From an uncultured Bacteroidia bacterium (lineage in GTDB: Bacteria > Bacteroidota > Bacteroidia > Bacteroidales > UBA932), in contig CACWLD010000011.1 of the NCBI GenBank assembly GCA_902761655.1, positions 1-35,561 on the forward strand: 35,561 bases of DNA. Reading direction: 5' to 3'. Both the position numbers and the translations under genes were made by a program. Under the pieces are notes generated by a model. It had not been told where the DNA came from and ran no database searches. It was given only the letters and a program-made list of their open reading frames with translations. Of this stretch, positions 33,256 through 35,561 are shown one piece after another (within the stretch, counting starts at the first letter, position 1; the number at the start of each line of letters is the position of its first letter).

Positions 33256-34071
33256 ATGAAAAAACCCCTTCTTTTATTCAGCATTATCTTAAGCCTTGTT
33301 GCGGGCAGCCTTGTTGTTGGTTGTAACCCTAAGGAACCAAAGGAGGAAGAGTTAAAAGCCCCTCCCGTTGTCTACCAGTCCCCACCTCCGGGGAGAGAAG
33401 ACAACATTCCCATAGTGGGAAGCACTCCTGGAGAAGACAATATAGCCATAGTGGGTGCGGCTCCTCCTGAACCGGGTATCAATCCGGAAGCATACAACGT
33501 GGATCTGGACATTGCTCCTGATATGAAGAAAGACAAGGAATACCTTATGCAGGTTAAGGTTGTCCTTCCCCAATATGATTCGGAACCTTCCCCGGGTATG
33601 GTTCGCGGTTCTAAGGTCTTCTATGCCGATGCAGTTAATTATGTGCACGTTACTCCCATCGCTCCCGGTTTTGATGTAGATCCTGCGGAGTCAAAGATAA
33701 TTGATTTCGACCCAACCGGCACGGAGATCCAGTTCAAGATCACTCCCAGGGAGAAAGGGCCCAAAATGATCAGCGCAGAGGTTGAGTTGCTTGAGAATGC
33801 TGATGGCTCCGGTAACGTGAGATTAAAATCATCCGGCCAGGTTTCCGTAGTAGTGAAGGTGGACGGATGGGGCATAATTGAAGGGGGCCTTGTGGAACTC
33901 TTTAAAGTAGTATGGGATATATTCAAGAAATACTGGCCCGCTTTTGTTACTCTGGTCTTTGGTGCCCTTCTCTTTGTCGCCCGCAAATACATAAAGAAGA
34001 AAACCGGTTACGGTGGAGACGGAGAGAGTGAAGAAAGCGTAGGCGAAGAGAGCGAGAATGCTGATGAATAA
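33256..34071 (+). CDS. Lipoprotein with C-terminal transmembrane helix, family not recognised
   Basis: 271 residues. A lipoprotein signal ends LVVGC (Cys23). A Pro/Glu-rich stretch carries two copies of a short repeat, DNIPIVGSTPGE (49-60) and DNIAIVGAAPPE (61-72). Residues ~80-205 look like a beta-sandwich (EYLMQVKVVLPQYD, VHVTPIAPGFDVDP, GTEIQFKITPREKGPKM, GQVSVVVKVDGW). A membrane helix lies at ~227-244 (YWPAFVTLVFGALLFVARK), followed by a basic stretch and an acidic Glu/Ser/Gly tail. Lipid anchor plus C-terminal helix implies inner-membrane retention with a periplasmic domain. It has its own promoter element and a strong terminator, so it is a one-gene unit. I cannot assign a function. 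Confidence 0.8.
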   Translation: MKKPLLLFSIILSLVAGSLVVGCNPKEPKEEELKAPPVVYQSPPPGREDNIPIVGSTPGEDNIAIVGAAPPEPGINPEAYNVDLDIAPDMKKDKEYLMQVKVVLPQYDSEPSPGMVRGSKVFYADAVNYVHVTPIAPGFDVDPAESKIIDFDPTGTEIQFKITPREKGPKMISAEVELLENADGSGNVRLKSSGQVSVVVKVDGWGIIEGGLVELFKVVWDIFKKYWPAFVTLVFGALLFVARKYIKKKTGYGGDGESEESVGEESENADE

Positions 34072-34079
34072 CATACAAT

Positions 34080-34107
34080 GAACCCCGGAAATAATCTTCC
34101 GGGGTTC
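34080..34107. terminator. Strong hairpin between convergent genes, bidirectional terminator
   Basis: GAACCCCGGAA (34080-34090) and TTCCGGGGTTC (34097-34107) form a perfect 11-bp stem with a 6-base loop. ATACA/TGTAT extend it beyond a 2x2 internal loop. TATTTATTT follows on the plus side. It separates the lipoprotein stop (34071) from the CE1 copy B stop (34134). Confidence 0.85.
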
Positions 34108-34133
34108 GCTGTATTTATTTGCCAGGCCAGGCT

Positions 34134-35324
<1,191 letters not shown>

Positions 35325-35341
35325 TTAAGTCCAATGACTCC

Positions 35342-35372
35342 TAAAGATAAGTATTTTTTTTTCGTATCTTTA
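35342..35372. promoter_or_regulatory. Divergent promoter-like elements between CE1 copy B and purT
   Basis: TAAAGATA (35342-35349) reads TATCTTTA toward the esterase on the minus strand. TATCTTTA (35365-35372) points to purT on the plus strand, 22 bases before its ATG. Each differs from TAnnTTTG only in the last base. The short spacing suggests shared control. Confidence 0.4.
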
Positions 35373-35393
35373 CTATATCAATCTAATCAAGCT

Positions 35394-35561
35394 ATGGTAA
35401 AAATTGGAACGCCCCTCACAAAGGTGGCCAAGAAGGCGCTGCTGTGCGGCTCCGGGGAATTGGGCAAGGAGGTTGCCATTGAATTGCAACGTTATGGGGT
35501 TGAGGTAATTGCACTCGACCGCTATGAGAACGCACCTGCAATGCAGGTGGCTCACCGCAGT
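35394..35561 (+). CDS. purT: Formate-dependent phosphoribosylglycinamide formyltransferase (PurT), 3' partial
   Basis: Only the first 56 codons are in the window. [20 protein letters not shown], then [20 protein letters not shown] and [12 protein letters not shown], match the N-terminal dinucleotide-like ATP-grasp pre-domain of PurT very closely. PurT uses formate and ATP to make formyl-GAR in purine synthesis. Using formate rather than formyl-THF fits an anaerobe. The gene continues beyond the window end. Confidence 0.93.
   Translation, partial: MVKIGTPLTKVAKKALLCGSGELGKEVAIELQRYGVEVIALDRYENAPAMQVAHRS

Overview
The window comes from a member of the Bacteroidota, most likely an uncultured gut or rumen Bacteroidales. 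Four things point there. Many secreted proteins have short lipoprotein or Sec signals ending in SxAQ or SC. The recurrent upstream element TATCTTTG/TATATTTG fits the Bacteroidota -7 consensus TAnnTTTG. Starts are mostly AT-rich and without a Shine-Dalgarno; the first hyd gene and hydA, which have GGAGG-type sites, are exceptions. The CAZyme content (GH3, GH29, GH43, CE1-like esterases) also fits. I cannot assign a genus. No tRNA, rRNA, CRISPR array or insertion sequence was seen.

Region 1 (1-1557) holds the 3' part of an aldose-epimerase/SGNH-hydrolase fusion and a convergent lipoprotein flavodoxin. Region 2 (about 1620-13570) is a complete [FeFe]-hydrogenase locus. A TTTG-N19-TATCTTTG promoter precedes a cysteine-free ferredoxin-fold protein, then hydB, hydA and hydC, which together form an NAD-linked, probably electron-bifurcating trimeric hydrogenase. 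A strong hairpin follows. Next is a six-gene block: DRTGG protein, RsbW-like ATPase, degenerate hydrogenase-like iron-sulfur protein, second DRTGG protein, PHP phosphoesterase and second GHKL ATPase. It leads directly into hydE. The other two H-cluster maturases, hydG and hydF, form a convergent operon on the minus strand. I read the six-gene block as a redox or H2-sensing regulatory module, and it is the most interesting part of the window.

Region 3 (13570-23601) contains an N-terminally truncated Vsr-like endonuclease remnant, a lytic transglycosylase, a histidine acid phosphatase with an apparent compensated frameshift, a DUF4380 protein with a collagen-like tail, an esterase, a GH3 enzyme, and a minus-strand housekeeping operon (M24 peptidase, FabG-like reductase, ComF). 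Region 4 (23625-35291) carries DUF456, a type-B carboxylesterase, a glycerate kinase whose gene contains the esterase's terminator on the opposite strand, a secreted tyrosine phosphatase, a frameshifted lipoprotein, GH29, GH43, two tail-to-tail CE1-like esterase paralogues, a secreted DUF3237 protein and an unrecognised lipoprotein. The start of purT closes the window.

Region 4 looks like a glycan side-chain removal cluster (fucose, arabinose/xylose and acyl groups) with no SusC/SusD pair in view. Hydrogenase and CAZymes together suggest a fermentative anaerobe that degrades plant or host glycans and disposes of electrons as H2. That last step is inference.
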